DNA of 64,000 nucleotides, taken from contig OY843611.1 of assembly GCA_963692995.1 (NCBI GenBank), positions 744,001-808,000 on the forward strand, read 5' to 3'. Shown in pieces: positions 23,706 through 33,706 of the stretch. Made by a program: the position numbers and the translations under genes. This DNA is from Bin87 sp963692995 (GTDB lineage Bacteria > Chloroflexota > Dehalococcoidia > Lucifugimonadales > UBA3495). Each line of letters starts with the position of its first letter. The stretch's first letter is position 1. The notes beneath the pieces are model-generated. The model saw only the letters and a list, made by a program, of their open reading frames with translations, had not been told where the DNA came from and did no database searches.

Positions 23706-24629
23706 TTGGTACGCTTTATCCTGTTCCGAATCATTCAGGCCATCGCCACGTTGGTCGTTTTGAGCGCTGCCGTCTTCTTTGGCACCGACCTCACCGGCGA
23801 TGCCGCCTTGGCCATGGCTCCGGGCGACGCGAAACCGTCGGAGATTGAGGCGATCCGCAGGAACCTGGGGCTGGACCGCCCGGTGGTGATCCGGTACTTC
23901 GATTATCTGGGCGGTTTGTTCGTGGGGGACTTTGGCCGTTCCTACAACAAGCGTCAGCCGGCCTTCGACATCGTGATGGAACGTATCCCCAACACGATAC
24001 AGTTGGCGATATCGGCTTTGTTCATCGCCATCGCAGTGGGCATTCCGTTAGGCATTTTATCGGCGGTGAAACGGAACAGCATCCTGGACCGGCTGGGCAA
24101 GTCCTTCGCCATTCTGGGCATGTCCATGCCCCAATTCTGGCTGGCAATCATTCTGATGTGGATATTCGCGGTAGAGTTACATCTGTTACCGACCTTCGGC
24201 AAGGAGGGTCTGAACCCGCGCTACTTCGTCATTCCGGCCTTTTCCATCGCGGTGTTTACCATGGCCGGCTTCATGCGTCTGACCCGCTCGGCCATGTTGG
24301 AAGTGCTGGATAGCGAATACGTGAAGTTTGCTCGCATCAAGGGTCTGGCGGAGCAGTTGGTCATCTTCAAGCACGCTCTGAAAAACGCGGTGATTCCAGT
24401 GCTGACCTTCGGGGGCATCAGCTTCGCCGGACTGCTCAACGGCTCTATCGTGGTGGAGGTCATCTTCTCCTGGCCCGGGCTGGGCCTGCTGATGCTGGAA
24501 GGCATCCGTACCCGCGATGTGCCCATAATCGAAGCAACCATTCTGACGTCGGGTTTCCTCTACATCCTCATGTCCACATTAGTTGACATTGCCTACGCCT
24601 ACGTGGACCCGCGTATCCGGTACGGCTAG
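23706..24629 (+). CDS. Peptide/nickel-type ABC transporter permease (DppB-like)
   Basis: 307 residues with six likely membrane helices, the long periplasmic loop after helix 1 with the family motif LGLDRPVVIRYFDYLGGLFVGDFG shortened here to cite only LGLDRP, and the cytoplasmic EAA loop around EYVKFARIKGL. The C-terminus has PRIRYG, typical for DppB. Start is TTG 23706 with GGAGGG at 23692-23697. It imports oligopeptides or similar solutes together with the next gene. No ATPase or binding-protein gene is adjacent. Confidence 0.92.
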   Translation: MVRFILFRIIQAIATLVVLSAAVFFGTDLTGDAALAMAPGDAKPSEIEAIRRNLGLDRPVVIRYFDYLGGLFVGDFGRSYNKRQPAFDIVMERIPNTIQLAISALFIAIAVGIPLGILSAVKRNSILDRLGKSFAILGMSMPQFWLAIILMWIFAVELHLLPTFGKEGLNPRYFVIPAFSIAVFTMAGFMRLTRSAMLEVLDSEYVKFARIKGLAEQLVIFKHALKNAVIPVLTFGGISFAGLLNGSIVVEVIFSWPGLGLLMLEGIRTRDVPIIEATILTSGFLYILMSTLVDIAYAYVDPRIRYG

Positions 24630-24647
24630 AGACTGTCAACAAACTTC

Positions 24648-24726
24648 GTCATTCCGGCGAGTGCAAGATATGGCAAACTTTTTGCTGGCAGTGATTGTCC
24701 AGGGTTCCCGCTTTCGCAAGAACGGC
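24648..24726. repeat. Eroded REP-doublet element
   Basis: Half a left arm (GTCATTCC), a spacer starting GGCGAGTGCAAGATA and a damaged right arm (GTTCCCGCTTTCGCAAGAAC). The spacer matches the one at 30185-30231, and in reverse orientation the one at 53500-53545. It separates the two permease genes. Confidence 0.7.
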
Positions 24727-24769
24727 AGGGTAATTTTGCAGATGCTAACCGGCCCCAGGAGCAACTAAC

Positions 24770-25660
24770 TTGGCAACGCAAGAATTGGCAACTCCGGCGC
24801 CGGTCGCCAATCCGGCAACGCGCGCGATGCGTAAAGTGCGGGAACTGCGCCTGCCGTGGATACCGATTTTCGTCCTTGTACTGCTGGTGGTTTGCGCGGT
24901 ATTCGCGCCGCTGCTGTCGCCCCATGACCCGGAACGGCTGAACAAACGCGACCTAGAAGTCGCGCCCTTTGAGAACTCCAAATTCCTGCTGGGAACCGAC
25001 AAGGCGGGCAAGGACGTCCTGAGCCGCCTGATTTACGGGGCGCGCACCTCCGTATTCATCAGTCTGGTGGCATTGGGCACCGGCGCAATCATCGGCAGTT
25101 CCCTGGGGGTGATTTCCGGCTACTACGGCGGGCGAGTTGACATTGTGCTGATGCGGCTGGTGGACGCCGTGCTGGGGTTTCCAACGGTGCTGCTGGCGCT
25201 GATTATCGTTGCCATCGCCGGCGGCGCCGGCATTGGCAACGTGATTGTGGCGGTGGCGGCCACCGTGTGGGCGAGGTTCGCCCGACAGGCCCGAGGCGAG
25301 GTGCTGAGCATCAAGGAGCGAGACTTCGTGACGCTGGCAATCGTGGCTGGCGTTTCTCCTCCGGTGATCATGTGGCGGCACATTTTCCCTAACGTCATCA
25401 ATACGGTGCTCATCGTCATCAGCCTGCTGGTGGGACAGACCATCCTGCTGGAAGCCTCGTTGAGTTTCCTGGGCGTGGGCGTACCCCCCGGGGATCCGGC
25501 CTGGGGGATCATGGTGTCCGAAGGTCGGGACCAGATCATCGACATCTGGTGGCTGGCCCTTTTCCCCGGCGTGGCTATTACCATCGTCGTGATGGCGATG
25601 AACTTCTTCGGCGACTGGCTGCGGGATACCCTGGATCCCCGGCTGCGGCGGACGCGGTAG
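24770..25660 (+). CDS. Peptide/nickel-type ABC transporter permease (DppC-like)
   Basis: 296 residues. A cytoplasmic N-terminal tail precedes helix 1 (LPWIPIFVLVLLVVCAVFAP), then the DppC signature LLGTDKAGKDVLSRLIYGAR and six helices in all, with EAA loop around REVLSIKERDFVTLA. The end DPRLRRTR is usual. Start TTG 24770 is supported by AGGAG at 24757-24761. It forms the heterodimeric channel with the DppB-like protein despite the repeat between the genes. Confidence 0.92.
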   Translation: MATQELATPAPVANPATRAMRKVRELRLPWIPIFVLVLLVVCAVFAPLLSPHDPERLNKRDLEVAPFENSKFLLGTDKAGKDVLSRLIYGARTSVFISLVALGTGAIIGSSLGVISGYYGGRVDIVLMRLVDAVLGFPTVLLALIIVAIAGGAGIGNVIVAVAATVWARFARQARGEVLSIKERDFVTLAIVAGVSPPVIMWRHIFPNVINTVLIVISLLVGQTILLEASLSFLGVGVPPGDPAWGIMVSEGRDQIIDIWWLALFPGVAITIVVMAMNFFGDWLRDTLDPRLRRTR

Positions 25661-25680
25661 CCGGCCGGCAACAACGGTGG

Positions 25681-25725
25681 GCGAATCCGGGGTGGGCGAA
25701 TCCGGGGTGGGCGAATCCAGGGTGA
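25681..25725 (+). repeat. 15-bp tandem repeat, three units
   Basis: GCGAATCCGGGGTGG at 25681-25695 and 25696-25710, and a diverged third copy at 25711-25725. It lies just after the permease gene. No palindrome arm is next to it, so its relation to the REP family is uncertain. Confidence 0.7.
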
Positions 25726-25877
25726 TCGGATCCGGCGCTAGGGTCAGTTCGCCCCTTTGCCAGATGAGGGGAAATGCCTAGAGGGCGAGGGCAAGGACTC
25801 GGCGCTACGGCCAGAGAGCGCTTTTGCGGGTTGAAGTCCTAGGTTTGCGCGTGCGAACCGCCCCGGCGCCCGCCTGG

Positions 25878-25960
25878 ATTCCCGCTTTCGCGGGAATGAC
25901 GGGGTTGAAAGTGGGAATGACAGGGTTGCAAGCGGGAGTGGGGGGTGTAGCCGGGAGTGG
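25878..25960. repeat. REP-like palindrome with 21-bp tandem arm copies
   Basis: The palindrome ATTCCCGCTTTCGCGGGAAT at 25878-25900 is followed by 21-bp units that restart with GGGAATGAC at 25892 and 25913, then by two shorter GGGAGTGG copies at 25934 and 25953. The remainder of the 336-bp gap 25661-25996 shows no gene. Confidence 0.8.
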
Positions 25961-25996
25961 CGATTGGGAAGTCATTAGACTGCAACGGGAGGCATT

Positions 25997-27984
25997 TTGG
26001 CAATTACAGAATTGGAAATCACCAAACGCACCAGTTTCGCGTCCGGCGAGAGCTTCGGCGACGTTGGCCCCTACGAACTCCTGGAGGGCACGGCTTATTA
26101 CGCAGTGGACCCGTGGCACGCACGAAACCAGGGGATAACCGACTTGGAGCTGGCGCCCCGCAATTCCGTGGGAATGGTCGAGTTTTCGGCTGACTTCGCC
26201 ATGCTACAGCCGGCGAACATCGACCGCGGCAACCGCCGCATTCTGTTCGACGTGGTTAACCGCGGGCGCAAGACCGCCCTGAGCCTGAACAGCGTCCCCA
26301 CGGCTAACGACCCCACCGCTCCCCTGGAGGCCGGCAACGGCTACCTGATGCGTCGAGGCTACACGGTGGTCTGGGGCGGCTGGCAAGCCGACGTGCCGCC
26401 CACGCCCGGCCTCATCGGGCTGCACGGGCCGGAAGCCATTGGCCCCCAGGGGCCCTTGTCCGGCAAGATTATGTGCCAGTTCCAATGCAACGAGGCCACC
26501 CAGGTGTTCCTGCTGGCGGACCGCAGCACCGGCCCAACCCCGCCGCGGACCCCGACGAAGCCGAGGCTACCCTGACGGTGCGCGACCTGCCCAACAGTCC
26601 CGCTACCTCCGTTGATCGCAGCCGGTGGTCCTTCGTTAGAGTCGAGGATGCGGACCTGGAGCCCCAACACAGCCACATCTACATGCCTTCCGGGTTTGAG
26701 CCGGGCCGGATTTATCAGCTGGTGTACACTACCACCGGCAGCCGGATCGTGGGACTGGGGTTCGCCGCCATGCGGGATGCGGTGTCGTTCCTTAAACACG
26801 CGCCGGCGTCGGCGGGCAACCCCTGCGCCGGGTCGATCGACTACGCTTACGCCATGGGCCGTTCCCAAAGCGGCCGTTTCCTGCGTCAATACATCCACGT
26901 GGGTATCAACGAGGACGAAGGAGACCGGCCGGCTCTGGATGGGATCATGCCTCACGTGGCCGGCGGGATGCGCGGCGAGTTCAACCTGCGCTTCGGGCAA
27001 CCCTCCAAGGACGTTTGCTACATCATCCCCGAGATGTTCCCTTTTACCGACACTCCGCAGCGGGATCCGGTCACCGGCGCTCAGGGTTCCTTGCTGGACG
27101 CGCTGGAACGACGGGGCGGGGCTCCCAAGATAATGTTCACCAACACCTCGGCCGAGTACTGGCGCGGGGACGCGGCCCTGATTCACACCTACCTGGAAAC
27201 CCTCAGCGACGCTCCGGAATCGCCCTCGGTGCGTCGCTACCACTTCGCCGGTTGTCAGCACGGCTCAGGCGAGTTCCCCCCGCTGGAAATCCGCAGTAAT
27301 GACGGGATTAAAGGGCAGCTGCCCTTCAACAGCGTGGACTATGCCCCGCTGTTGCGGGCCGCGTTGGACAACCTGGACCGTTGGGTCACTACCGGCGAAG
27401 AACCCCCGGCCAGTCGCCATCCCAGCCTGGGCGACGGCACGGCAGTGGAATCTCATACGCTGCTGGAGCGGTTTGCCCAACTCCCCAAGGTGCGGATCCC
27501 GACCCAGTCCACCCGGGCGATACGGCTGGACTATGGCCCAGAGTCGCACCTGGGGCGCACCACCAAATTGCCGGCCGAGGAGGGAGCGGAATTCCCAGCG
27601 TTGGTAGCCGACCTTGACGAGTCCTTCAACGAGCGTGGCGGCATCCGCCTGCCGGACCTGACTGTTCCAGTGGCCACTTACACCGGCTGGAACTTGCGCG
27701 ACGAAAGCATCGGCAACCCGAATCTCTTCATCGGGATAACCGGCGGACTGGCCGGCTGGACGCTTCCCTTGCCCGCGACGCGGGCCCAGCGTGACGCGGC
27801 CGGCGATCCTCGAGCGTCCATAGAGGAACGCTACTCCAGCCGAGAGGACTATCTGGATCAGGTGACCGGCGCGGCGCTGGACCTGGTGGCAGAGCGTTAC
27901 CTTCTGGAGGAAGATGTGGCAGAGGTTGTGGAACTGGCGGGAAAGAAGTACGACTATTGGGCCGGGGATGACGGGCAGTGTTGA
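25997..27984 (+). pseudogene. Alpha/beta hydrolase domain protein, one frameshift
   Basis: The first frame (25997 to about 26525) and a second frame (about 26525 to 27984) together give one protein of about 660 residues like the Abhydrolase_10 family. The junction lies in FLLADR followed by HRPNPAADPDEAEATLTVRD; one base appears to be missing near 26520-26530. The second part holds a nucleophile-type motif YAMGRSQSGRFLRQY and a late H in HFAGCQHGSGEF. Substrates are unknown. Either a recent pseudogene or a sequence error; codon use and the rest of the frame look intact. TTG 25997 would be the start. Confidence 0.7.
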
Positions 27985-28080
27985 GATCGCCGGCCCGTCC
28001 AGGGATTGCGGTGAAAACCTCGTGCACTAGCGACCATCGAGATTATCGGCCATTGAGACTATGTACCGAGGAGGGACATC

Positions 28081-28458
28081 GTGCCTTTGCAATTGGACCA
28101 CACAATCGTACCCGCCTACGACAAGGTAAAGTCTGCGGAGTTCATCGCCCGCCTGTTCGGACTGAAGTACGAAGGGCCGTGGGGCCACTTCGCTCCGGTG
28201 AAGGTCAACGACATACTGACGCTGGATTTCGACGACTCGGACAACCCGCGATCCAATCACTACGCCTTTTTGGCTTCGGACGAAGAGTTTGACGGGATCC
28301 TGCAGCGCGTCAAGGAGGAGGGTGTCGTATTCGGGAGCGGCCCGCGCTCGCGCACGGATGGGCAGATCAACCACCTTCACCAGGGTCGTGGGTTCTACTT
28401 CGAGTGCGAAAACGGGCACGTTTGGGAGGTTATCACCCACACGTACATAACCGATTAG
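28081..28458 (+). CDS. VOC-superfamily (glyoxalase-fold) protein
   Basis: 125 residues, a two-module beta-alpha-beta-beta-beta fold: LDHTIVPAYDK at the start, a central NHYAFLASDEEF and a C-terminal GFYFECENGHVWEVIT. H7, H87 region and the Glu in VWEVI could form the metal site. VOC proteins include dioxygenases, isomerases and resistance proteins; the role is not predictable. GTG 28081 has GGAGGG 6 nt upstream. Confidence 0.82.
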   Translation: MPLQLDHTIVPAYDKVKSAEFIARLFGLKYEGPWGHFAPVKVNDILTLDFDDSDNPRSNHYAFLASDEEFDGILQRVKEEGVVFGSGPRSRTDGQINHLHQGRGFYFECENGHVWEVITHTYITD

Positions 28459-28486
28459 GGGCGCGAGCTAAATTATCTGGTCATTC

Positions 28487-28574
28487 CGGCAGGCGCAGAA
28501 ATCCAGGCATTGCCATAGCCCAATCGCTCGCAGCGGCAAGCGATTGTGGATTCCCGCTTGCGTGGGAATGACGG
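28487..28574. repeat. REP-like element with internal hairpin
   Basis: Left-arm GTCATTCCGG at about 28480-28489 and a right palindrome ATTCCCGCTTGCGTGGGAAT near 28551-28573 enclose a spacer carrying another inverted repeat (CAATCGCT and AGCGATTG around 28521-28546). The rest of the 324-bp gap 28459-28782 shows no gene. Confidence 0.65.
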
Positions 28575-28782
28575 AAATGGGACGGTGTGGCGCTCTTTTC
28601 GGGCAATCTTCCGTGGCGGCAACGTATCGCCAGCGGTGATAGCAGTATGGCGCCGGTATACCTTGACAAAATATCGGGACAAACCGCAGAATATGGGCCA
28701 TTAACGGGCGCTTTACCGGTCAGGCCAGTCGCTGGGCCGACGGACAAGTGACTGTGATTGCGCCCGTGGCCGAGGTAGTCTG

Positions 28783-29028
28783 ATGGCATTCGTGATTACA
28801 CAACCCTGTGAGGGAGTGAAGGACGCCTCGTGCGTTGATGTTTGCCCCGTGGATTGCATCCATTCGGACGACGATGCGCCGATGTACTATATCAATCCCG
28901 ACGATTGCATCGACTGCGCCTATTGCGTCGCGGTCTGCCCGGTTTCGGCGATATTTGACGAGTTCACGGTGCCGCCCGACCAACGCGAATACGTCCGCAT
29001 TAACCGGCTCTACTTCGCGTCCCGTTAG
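28783..29028 (+). CDS. 7Fe-type ferredoxin
   Basis: 81 residues. C9, C17, C21 and C52 fit a [3Fe-4S] site (C-x7-C-x3-C), and C42, C45, C48 with C25 fit a [4Fe-4S] site (CIDCAYC). This is the FdxA pattern of soluble electron carriers. Length is shorter than most 7Fe ferredoxins (about 105), with the C-terminal extension missing. GAGGT precedes the ATG. It may serve a nearby oxidoreductase, but no partner is evident. Confidence 0.92.
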   Translation: MAFVITQPCEGVKDASCVDVCPVDCIHSDDDAPMYYINPDDCIDCAYCVAVCPVSAIFDEFTVPPDQREYVRINRLYFASR

Positions 29029-29054
29029 ATTCCTCGCTCGCGTTTTTTGCCAAG

Positions 29055-30008
29055 ATGGCCCGTTTTCTCACCGACGCCGACGTTAACCGGTGCGTCAGTT
29101 TGCCGGATCTGACGCCGGCCGTTGAAGAGATGCTGGTCAACTATGGCCGCGGCGACGCGATTAACCTGACCCGACGCAAAATTGCCGCGCCCGGCGGATA
29201 CCTGGCCGTAATGGGCGGCGCGCTGCTCTACGGCGACGTCCTTGGTGTAAAGACCTTCACCCACACCGAGCAGGGCTACTCCTTCCAGGTGAGCTTGTAT
29301 GATGCCGTGTCGGGACGCCTGCTGCTCTACACCCAGGCCAACCGCCTGGGGCAACTCCGCACCGGCGCGACCACCGCCGTCGCCATCAAGCATCTGTCCA
29401 ATCCGGACGTTGCGCGTCTGGGCATAATCGGCACGGGGAATCAGGCCGGCGACCAATTGCGAGCCGCCTGCGCCGTGCGCGAGGTTGGTGAGATATACGC
29501 CTACAGCAGGAACGCCGGCAACCGTCGCGCCTTCGCCGACCGTATGGCCGCCGAGCTGGGCCGTCCGGTTATTGCGGCGGCCGACAATCGGGGGGCGGTG
29601 GACGGCTGCTCCGTTGTCATCGGCATCGCATCGGCTCAGACGCCCGTGGTCAGAGGCGAATGGCTGGGCAATGGCGCGACGGTTATCGGAGCCGGGCCGA
29701 CCAGCCTCCGTCACCAGGAGGTTGACTCCGGCGTGTTGACCAGGGCCGGCCGGAAGTTCGTTGATTCGCTGGATCAGGCGCCTCTGGAATGTGGCGACAT
29801 CGCCGCCGCCGTGGATCAAGGGCTGGTGCAGTGGAGCCAGTTTCTGGAACTGCGCCACGCGGTGGCCGGAGCCGTACCGGGGCGAACTCACCCGGATGAA
29901 GTAGTCTATTGCAAGCTGATGGGAACCGGCGTTGCCGACGTGGCGGCGGCCCGGCTGGTGTGGGAGCGAGCCGAGGCGCTGGGCGTCGGGCTTGAGATGG
30001 ACTGGTAG
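29055..30008 (+). CDS. Ornithine cyclodeaminase / mu-crystallin family protein
   Basis: 317 residues with the family hallmarks: LTRRKIAAPGGYLAVMGGAL, the substrate-side QLRTGATTAVAIKHLS, and the Rossmann motif LGIIGTGNQAG. Members are NAD-dependent amino acid cyclodeaminases, alanine dehydrogenases or imine reductases; the exact reaction is open. It starts 26 bp after the ferredoxin gene on the same strand, so the two may be co-transcribed. Confidence 0.88.
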   Translation: MARFLTDADVNRCVSLPDLTPAVEEMLVNYGRGDAINLTRRKIAAPGGYLAVMGGALLYGDVLGVKTFTHTEQGYSFQVSLYDAVSGRLLLYTQANRLGQLRTGATTAVAIKHLSNPDVARLGIIGTGNQAGDQLRAACAVREVGEIYAYSRNAGNRRAFADRMAAELGRPVIAAADNRGAVDGCSVVIGIASAQTPVVRGEWLGNGATVIGAGPTSLRHQEVDSGVLTRAGRKFVDSLDQAPLECGDIAAAVDQGLVQWSQFLELRHAVAGAVPGRTHPDEVVYCKLMGTGVADVAAARLVWERAEALGVGLEMDW

Positions 30009-30049
30009 AGGCAACCCTTGCGTTTGCCCGGTTGTTGCGCGACGAGTGA

Positions 30050-30070
30050 GGGCGGGTTTCAAACCCGCCC
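30050..30070. terminator. GC-rich hairpin after the cyclodeaminase-like gene
   Basis: GGGCGGGTTT, a single C, then AAACCCGCCC: a 10-bp perfect inverted repeat 41 bp after the stop codon. No T-run follows. A similar hairpin lies at 50537-50558, so it may be either a terminator or a second dispersed element. Confidence 0.4.
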
Positions 30071-30120
30071 CCAGGAATTGCGTCTGACGGTGGGGAAAGG
30101 GTCTGCCAGGCCGTGTTTGC

Positions 30121-30270
30121 AAACTCCGTTATTCCCGCCTCCGTCATTCCCGCGCCTCCGTCATTCCCGCGAAAGCGGGAATCCAGCGAGTGCAAAATAA
30201 GGCCAGCTTTCCGCTGCCGGTGATTTTCCGGGTTCCCGCTTGCGCGGGAATGACGGTGAGAGCAGGAACG
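30121..30270. repeat. REP-doublet element, most complete copy
   Basis: Left palindrome GTCATTCCCGCGAAAGCGGG at 30160-30184, a 47-bp spacer, and right palindrome GTTCCCGCTTGCGCGGGAAT at 30232-30254. Extra left-arm copies spaced by CCTCC precede it (30130-30160) and right-arm copies (GGAATGACGGTGAG, GGAACGACGGTG) follow. It fills the gap between convergent genes. Confidence 0.85.
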
Positions 30271-30300
30271 ACGGTGTGATTTCCAGTTTGTACACAGTCT

Positions 30301-33300
30301 CTAGTGCGGCGCGGCGAGGTATTCGTCGGTGGTCAGTACGCTGTAATTGTTCAGACCGGTCAGCATACTTTCCATGGCGGCGCGGGCGGTGTCCAGCGAC
30401 GTGAAGCACGGAATGCGACGTTCCACCGCAGCTCGCCGGATGTAGAAACCGTCGCGCATCACCGATGAATCGCCGGACAGGGTGTTGACCACTGCTCCCA
30501 CGGTGCCGTCGTTGATGACGTCCAAGACGTCCGGAGAGCCCTCGCCGATGCGTTTGGTGATGGTGGTGACGGGCAGGTTCATGGCGGTGATCATGGCCGC
30601 GGTGCCCTCGGTGGCGTAGAGGCGGCAGCCAGCGTCGGCCAGCCCCCGGATCAGGGGAAGCGAGTCGGCTTTGCTCTGGTCCGAGATGCTCAACAGGACG
30701 CCCATCCCAGGGGACAGGCTGATGCTGGCGGCCTGCAACGCCTTGGTCAGGGCTCCGGTGAAGTCCCGGTCGATGCCCATAACCTCGCCGGTGGACTTCA
30801 TCTCCGGCCCCATGTACCAGTCCACTCCCACCAGTTTCGACATGGAGAACACCGGCGCTTTGATGCCGACGAGTTTTTGCCGCGGCCACAGACCGCCCTC
30901 GTAACCCAGATCCCGCAACTTGGCGTCCAGCATAACCCGGGTGGCCAAGTTGGCTACCGGAACCCCGGTTACCTTGGAGATGAAGGGTATGGTACGACTG
31001 CCGCGCGGGTTCACCTCCAGCACATATACGGTGGTTTCTTGGTCGCCATCTGAGGGTGGGAGGGCCGGATCTCTGACCAGAGCGCTGCGGTAGGCGCTGC
31101 CCCCCTGGAGCACGAATTGAATGTTCATTAGCCCACGCACCCCCAGAGCCAGGCCGATGCGGGTGGTGTAATCCACCAGGGTATCAACCTCGGCTTCGGT
31201 CAGGTTCAAGCCGGGGTAGATGGCCATGGAGTCGCCGCTGTGGACGCCGGCGCGCTCCACGTGCTCCATAATGCCGGGGATCAGCACCCGTTCCCCGTCG
31301 CAGATGGCGTCCACCTCGCACTCCCGCCCTTCCATGTAGTGGTCCACCAGGACCTCGCGCTCCGGGGTGACCTCCGTGGCGATGGTCAGATAGCGGATCA
31401 GTTCCGTGGCATTGCGCACGATTTCCATGGCCCGTCCGCCCAGCACGTAACTGGGGCGCACCACTACGGGATAGCCGATGCGCTGGGCGATGGTCAGGGC
31501 CTGGTCCACCGACTGCACGGTGCCGCCGGGGGGTTGGGGGATGCCGAGCTCCACCAGGAACCGCTCAAACTTCTGCCGGTCGCTGGCGATGTCGATGGCC
31601 TCGGCGCTGGAACCCAGGATGGGCAGCCCGACGGCGGCCAGGGACTGGGACAGGTTGATTGCCGTCTGGCCTCCGAATTGGACCAGGCTTGGCGGCGGCC
31701 GGTCGTCCACGGTCTCGTTGTCGATGATGTCCCGCACGGCCTCCTCGTCCAGGGCCTCGAAGTAGAGCCGGTCGCTGGTATCAAAGTCGGTCGATACGGT
31801 TTCGGGATTGGAGTTGATCATAATGCTGGCCACGCCGGCCTGGGAGAGGGCCCAGGCCGCGTGTACGCTGCAATAATCGAACTCGATGCCCTGACCAATG
31901 CGGATGGGGCCGCTGCCGATGACGATGGCCTTGGGGCCGGGCAACGGCGGCGCTTCGTTCTCGGTATCGTAGGCGCTGTAGTAATAGGGCGTCGCGGCCT
32001 CAAACTCGGCGGCGCAGGTGTCCACCATCTTGAACACGGGCTTGATGTCGTGGCGCAACCGCAACTGGCGTACTTGTTCGGGCAAAAGGCCGGAGAGGGT
32101 GGCGATTTCGACGTCGGAAAATCCCAACCGCTTGGAGGCCAGCAGAATGGCCGGCGTCAACGGATTGCCCAGCAAGCGGCGTTCCTGGTCAACGACGCGC
32201 TCCAGGGCAGCAATGAACCAGGGATCGATGCTGGTGCGCGCCACCAGTTGGTCGCGGGATACTCCCCGGCGCAGGGCGGCGGTCAGCGCCCAGAGGCGAA
32301 GGTCGTTGGGCTCCAGGGGCAGCGCGTCGAGCAGAGCCTGATGATCTCTCCCGAATTGGAACCCGCGCCACTGCTGGTCTTCCCAGAGCAGGGAGGAATT
32401 GGGCTGCTCCAGCGCGCGGGTGGCCTTTTGCAGGGCGGCCTCGAAGCTGCGGTCAATGGCCATTACCTCGCCGGTGGCCTTCATCTGCGTCGTAATCTGG
32501 CGGTCGCCGTCGGGGAACTTGTCGAAGGGCCAGCGGGGTATCTTGACGACGCAATAGTCCAGGGCCGGCTCGAAGGCGGCGCCGGTGGCGCCGGTGACGG
32601 CGTTGGGGATTTCGTCGAGGCGGCGGCCCACGGCGATTTTGGCGGAGACGCGGGCGATGGGATAGCCGGTAGCCTTGCTGGCCAATGCCGAGGACCGGCT
32701 TACCCGGGGGTTCACCTCGATGACATAATAATCCGATTCAGCCGTCCATACACCGGGTCGATTCCGCATGGCGTCAGGATGCGGGCGAAGGGCAAGCTGG
32801 ATATTGCACCCTCCTTCAATGCCCAGGCCGCGAATGATGTTCAGGCTGGCGGTGCGGAGCAACTGGTACTCTTTGTCCGTCAAGGTCTGGCTGGGCGCGA
32901 CCACGATACTGTCTCCGGTGTGCGCTCCCATGGGATCCAGGTTTTCCATGTTGCACACGGTGATGCAATTGTCGGCCCCATCGCGGATGACCTCATACTC
33001 GACTTCCTTCCAGCCGACCAGGGAGCGTTCCAGCAATACCTGGCGGATGGGGCTTGCGGCCAGACCGCCCTCGACAATGGACAGGAACTCCTCCTCGGTA
33101 TTGGCGATGCCGCCACCGGTTCCCCCCAGGGTATATGCCGGCCGCACCACCAGGGGCAGGCCGGTTTCGGCCTGGTAAGCCAAGGCTTCGGCCAGGGAAG
33201 AAACGGTGCGATTGGGCGGCATGGGCTCACCGATGTCGGTAAGAAACTGCCGGAAAAAGTCCCGGTCCTCCGCCTTTCGGATGGTTTCCAGCGGGGTGCC

Positions 33301-33654
33301 CAGCAACCGGACGTTGTAGCGATCGAGAACGCCGGCGTCGGCCAGATCAACGGCCAGGTTGAGGCCGGTCTGACCGCCCAGGGTGGGCAGGATTCCGTCG
33401 GGCTGCTCGCTGGCAATGATGCGTTCCAACACGGGAACGGTGAGCGGTTCGATGTACACCCGGTCGGCGACGTCCCGGTCGGTCATAATGGTGGCGGGAT
33501 TGGAGTTGACCAGCACCACCGAGACGCCCTCTTCGCGGAGGGCTTTGCACGCCTGGGTGCCGGCGTAGTCAAATTCGGCAGCCTGGCCGATGACAATGGG
33601 CCCGGAGCCGATGACCAGAACTTTGCGAGGCTGCTGCTGTGGATAATCGCTCAA
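30301..33654 (-). CDS. carB: Carbamoyl-phosphate synthase large subunit
   Basis: 1117 residues with two ATP-grasp halves, each opening with a pre-ATP-grasp motif (VLVIGSGPIVIGQAAEFDYA and IVIGSGPIRIGQGIEFDYC), and a C-terminal MGS-like allosteric domain (ISDQSKADSLPLIRGLADAG). It makes carbamoyl phosphate from bicarbonate, two ATP and ammonia passed from CarA. Start is TTG 33654 with AGAGG upstream. It is the last gene of the pyr operon but is split from carA by one small gene and two membrane genes. Confidence 0.97.
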   Translation of the reverse strand: MSDYPQQQPRKVLVIGSGPIVIGQAAEFDYAGTQACKALREEGVSVVLVNSNPATIMTDRDVADRVYIEPLTVPVLERIIASEQPDGILPTLGGQTGLNLAVDLADAGVLDRYNVRLLGTPLETIRKAEDRDFFRQFLTDIGEPMPPNRTVSSLAEALAYQAETGLPLVVRPAYTLGGTGGGIANTEEEFLSIVEGGLAASPIRQVLLERSLVGWKEVEYEVIRDGADNCITVCNMENLDPMGAHTGDSIVVAPSQTLTDKEYQLLRTASLNIIRGLGIEGGCNIQLALRPHPDAMRNRPGVWTAESDYYVIEVNPRVSRSSALASKATGYPIARVSAKIAVGRRLDEIPNAVTGATGAAFEPALDYCVVKIPRWPFDKFPDGDRQITTQMKATGEVMAIDRSFEAALQKATRALEQPNSSLLWEDQQWRGFQFGRDHQALLDALPLEPNDLRLWALTAALRRGVSRDQLVARTSIDPWFIAALERVVDQERRLLGNPLTPAILLASKRLGFSDVEIATLSGLLPEQVRQLRLRHDIKPVFKMVDTCAAEFEAATPYYYSAYDTENEAPPLPGPKAIVIGSGPIRIGQGIEFDYCSVHAAWALSQAGVASIMINSNPETVSTDFDTSDRLYFEALDEEAVRDIIDNETVDDRPPPSLVQFGGQTAINLSQSLAAVGLPILGSSAEAIDIASDRQKFERFLVELGIPQPPGGTVQSVDQALTIAQRIGYPVVVRPSYVLGGRAMEIVRNATELIRYLTIATEVTPEREVLVDHYMEGRECEVDAICDGERVLIPGIMEHVERAGVHSGDSMAIYPGLNLTEAEVDTLVDYTTRIGLALGVRGLMNIQFVLQGGSAYRSALVRDPALPPSDGDQETTVYVLEVNPRGSRTIPFISKVTGVPVANLATRVMLDAKLRDLGYEGGLWPRQKLVGIKAPVFSMSKLVGVDWYMGPEMKSTGEVMGIDRDFTGALTKALQAASISLSPGMGVLLSISDQSKADSLPLIRGLADAGCRLYATEGTAAMITAMNLPVTTITKRIGEGSPDVLDVINDGTVGAVVNTLSGDSSVMRDGFYIRRAAVERRIPCFTSLDTARAAMESMLTGLNNYSVLTTDEYLAAPH

Positions 33655-33706
33655 AGAAGGGTTTCCTCTTTATGCTGCGTTGGGTGTGGATGGCTCGATT
33701 GACGGC

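Noticed and set aside
31240..33702. 820-codon plus-strand open frame opposite carB
   Set aside because: Shadow of carB in GC-rich DNA; no domain resemblance and no ribosome-binding site.
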